The notes beneath the pieces were generated by a model that was not told the DNA's origin, made no database searches, and saw only the letters and a program-made list of their open reading frames with translations. 64,000 bases of DNA from positions 252,906 through 316,905 of the forward strand of contig JAEYWY010000035.1 in assembly GCA_023428695.1 (NCBI GenBank), read 5' to 3'. The DNA comes from Bacteroidota bacterium. Lineage in GTDB: Bacteria; Bacteroidota; Bacteroidia; Cytophagales; Cyclobacteriaceae. This document shows, one piece after another, positions 62,655 through 64,000 of the stretch. Made by a program: the position numbers and the translations under genes. Each line of letters starts with the position of its first letter. The first letter of the stretch is position 1.

Positions 62655-64000
62655 TCACTCGTTCTTGAGCGTTTGCGCCGGATTGATGTGAACAACGCGA
62701 AGAGCATGAGCAACTACGATCGCGCACGCCAGGAAAACGCAGGTGCACAATGCGATTATGAAAGGAACAACGGACATGGAAATCCTTGAAGCAAATTGTG
62801 CCAGCCAGTTTTCTAAAAACACGATTGTCAAAGGAATTCCGAGGATACATCCAATTACAACAAGGAAGACAAAATCGTAGGATAATTGCCCGATCATTTG
62901 AAAGTTGCCTCCACCAAGAACCTTTCGTATGCTGATTTCGCGCGTACGCTGTGCAATCGAATAGGCCGCAAGACCGGAAAGCCCCAGGAGTGCGACGACA
63001 ATAGCGAGCCCGGCAAAAAGGCGATATGTACTGTAGAAGGTACGATCCTGGGAAAACTGATTGTCATAACGGTTGGTCAATAACTCATAGGTGAAAGGTA
63101 TTCCCGGGAATGTGCTGCTGTACATTTCCCTGACGCTCTCAATGGCGGAAGCAACCTCGCCTGTATACCTGACTGCAATGTACCGAAGCTCCTGCGGAAC
63201 AATGTAGCGATACACTGTCGGACGAAACGGCGCCTTTGCGCTTTCGTGATGATAATTGTCCAGCACACCCACGATGGTCAAGGTGTCTCCGCCTAACAAT
63301 ACCTGTTGATTGATAGCAGCTTCCGCGTCATTTAGACCGAATGATTCGAGCGCCGTGGCGTTGACAATAACGTTCTGCTGGTTGAGATCACTTGTTTCAA
63401 TAAAATTCCTGCCAGCCAAAAGGGGCACTTCATACGTTCCAATATAATCCTCATCCATCGAAACCTGAAAGAACACGGTACTTGAACCACGATCCGCATT
63501 TAGTAGTCGCCCACCCGCATACCAACCTACTTTTTCACCCGGTGCCTCTGAGGCCAATGAAACGTGGACAATGCCGTGGTTATTGCCAAGTAGTGTCTTG
63601 AACGAGGTCAGTTGTTGACCATATGTTTCCGATTCCAAAACAATATCCGGCGTTCGCACCAAAATAACATTTTCAAGCGTTACACCGGGATCAAGAGAAC
63701 GCATATACCGCACCTGTCGGAGAGCTATTGCCGTGCCTGCGATCAAGACAAATGCTGCCATAAACTGAAGCACGACAAGTGACTTGCGCAAATATCCGCC
63801 GACTACAGAAGTCCTGGCAATTCCCTTAATCGCAACGAGAGGTTGGAAAGATGAAATCATAACAGCCGGATAAAGTCCACACAATAGCGTCGTCATCACA
63901 ATCACGAACGCGCTAACAGCTACCCCGGTAGTGTTAAACAAATATGAAAGGGTTAACGCGTTGCCGGTCCATTCATTGAACAAACCGATACCCGATACGG
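62655..64000 (-). CDS. FtsX/MacB-type ABC permease (5' end outside window)
   Basis: The C-terminal 448 or more residues of a duplicated FtsX/MacB permease; the frame stays open to the right edge. Visible: the end of the first FtsX block (TTLLCGLYPAVMISSFQPLVAIKG), a helix (LVVLQFMAAFVLIAGTAIAL), the second periplasmic domain, and the C-terminal FtsX block with REISIRKVLGGGNFQMIGQLSYDF, three helices and the ending VVHINPAQTLKNE. It resembles the permease at 12504-14969 in plan. No ATPase is adjacent within the window. Confidence 0.92.
   Translation of the reverse strand, partial: VSGIGLFNEWTGNALTLSYLFNTTGVAVSAFVIVMTTLLCGLYPAVMISSFQPLVAIKGIARTSVVGGYLRKSLVVLQFMAAFVLIAGTAIALRQVRYMRSLDPGVTLENVILVRTPDIVLESETYGQQLTSFKTLLGNNHGIVHVSLASEAPGEKVGWYAGGRLLNADRGSSTVFFQVSMDEDYIGTYEVPLLAGRNFIETSDLNQQNVIVNATALESFGLNDAEAAINQQVLLGGDTLTIVGVLDNYHHESAKAPFRPTVYRYIVPQELRYIAVRYTGEVASAIESVREMYSSTFPGIPFTYELLTNRYDNQFSQDRTFYSTYRLFAGLAIVVALLGLSGLAAYSIAQRTREISIRKVLGGGNFQMIGQLSYDFVFLVVIGCILGIPLTIVFLENWLAQFASRISMSVVPFIIALCTCVFLACAIVVAHALRVVHINPAQTLKNE

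Overview
The window is a chromosomal segment of a Bacteroidota bacterium, most likely of the order Cytophagales (Chryseolinea/Ohtaekwangia-like; the genus is inferred, not proven). The signs are a type IX secretion (T9SS) type B C-terminal domain protein followed by a PorP/SprF-like partner, a SusC/SusD pair under an ECF sigma/FecR regulator, GIN-domain and DUF2911 proteins, two FtsX/MacB-type 'Bacteroidetes' permeases, scarcity of Shine-Dalgarno sequences, and a TTTG / TAnnTTTG-like promoter. Both ends cut genes: an MDR oxidoreductase at the left, an FtsX-family permease at the right.

Layout. 1-3570: a minus-strand run with an ABC transporter (ATPase, permease), its YtrA-type GntR repressor, a GIN-domain protein, two small proteins and the oxidoreductase, headed by a near-palindromic operator. 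3.7-17.7 kb: housekeeping and envelope genes (YbjN-like protein, Ca2+/Na+ antiporter, 1799-aa T9SS adhesin plus PorP/SprF protein, FtsX-family permease, a MutS-tail remnant, a DPP-IV-like S9 peptidase). 17.9-23.65 kb: tRNA-Arg(CCG) and a decayed integrative island bounded by direct repeats of the tRNA 3' end plus its terminator. The island holds a broken four-helix-bundle gene, a 5'-truncated tyrosine integrase, an intact AbiE-type toxin-antitoxin pair, a wrecked HSDR_N-type nuclease gene and an intact hipBA module with three evenly spaced operators.

24-34.1 kb: a GH28 pectinase-like protein, an ARPP-1/DUF6569 protein, and a five-gene signalling operon (REC-histidine kinase, CHASE3-GAF hybrid kinase with three receivers, single receiver, CheR, CheB). 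34.1-41 kb: SixA-like phosphatase, a protein that looks like a degenerate tandem beta-carbonic anhydrase, a secreted helical protein with an S41 protease, AlkD-like DNA glycosylase, HemG, and a SecDF-P1-head-like protein. 41-48 kb: SusD, SusC, FecR and ECF sigma factor. 48-60 kb: gamma-glutamyltransferase, an exported glutamate-racemase-like lipoprotein, M1 peptidase, a lipoprotein gene with three T-run indels, three GNAT acetyltransferases, DUF2911-TPR protein, SRPBCC protein and GH105 lipoprotein.

60.2-64 kb (all minus): an FtsX 3' remnant, a membrane-anchored STING-domain protein, a small exported protein, a Nif3-family protein with a Tat-like signal, and the truncated FtsX permease. The TM-STING is the most exciting item: its cyclic-dinucleotide-binding fold is recognisable by motif, yet no CD-NTase cyclase is in the window and its upstream neighbours are not known CBASS genes. 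Everything here rests on reading the sequence and on family knowledge; no database search was run.
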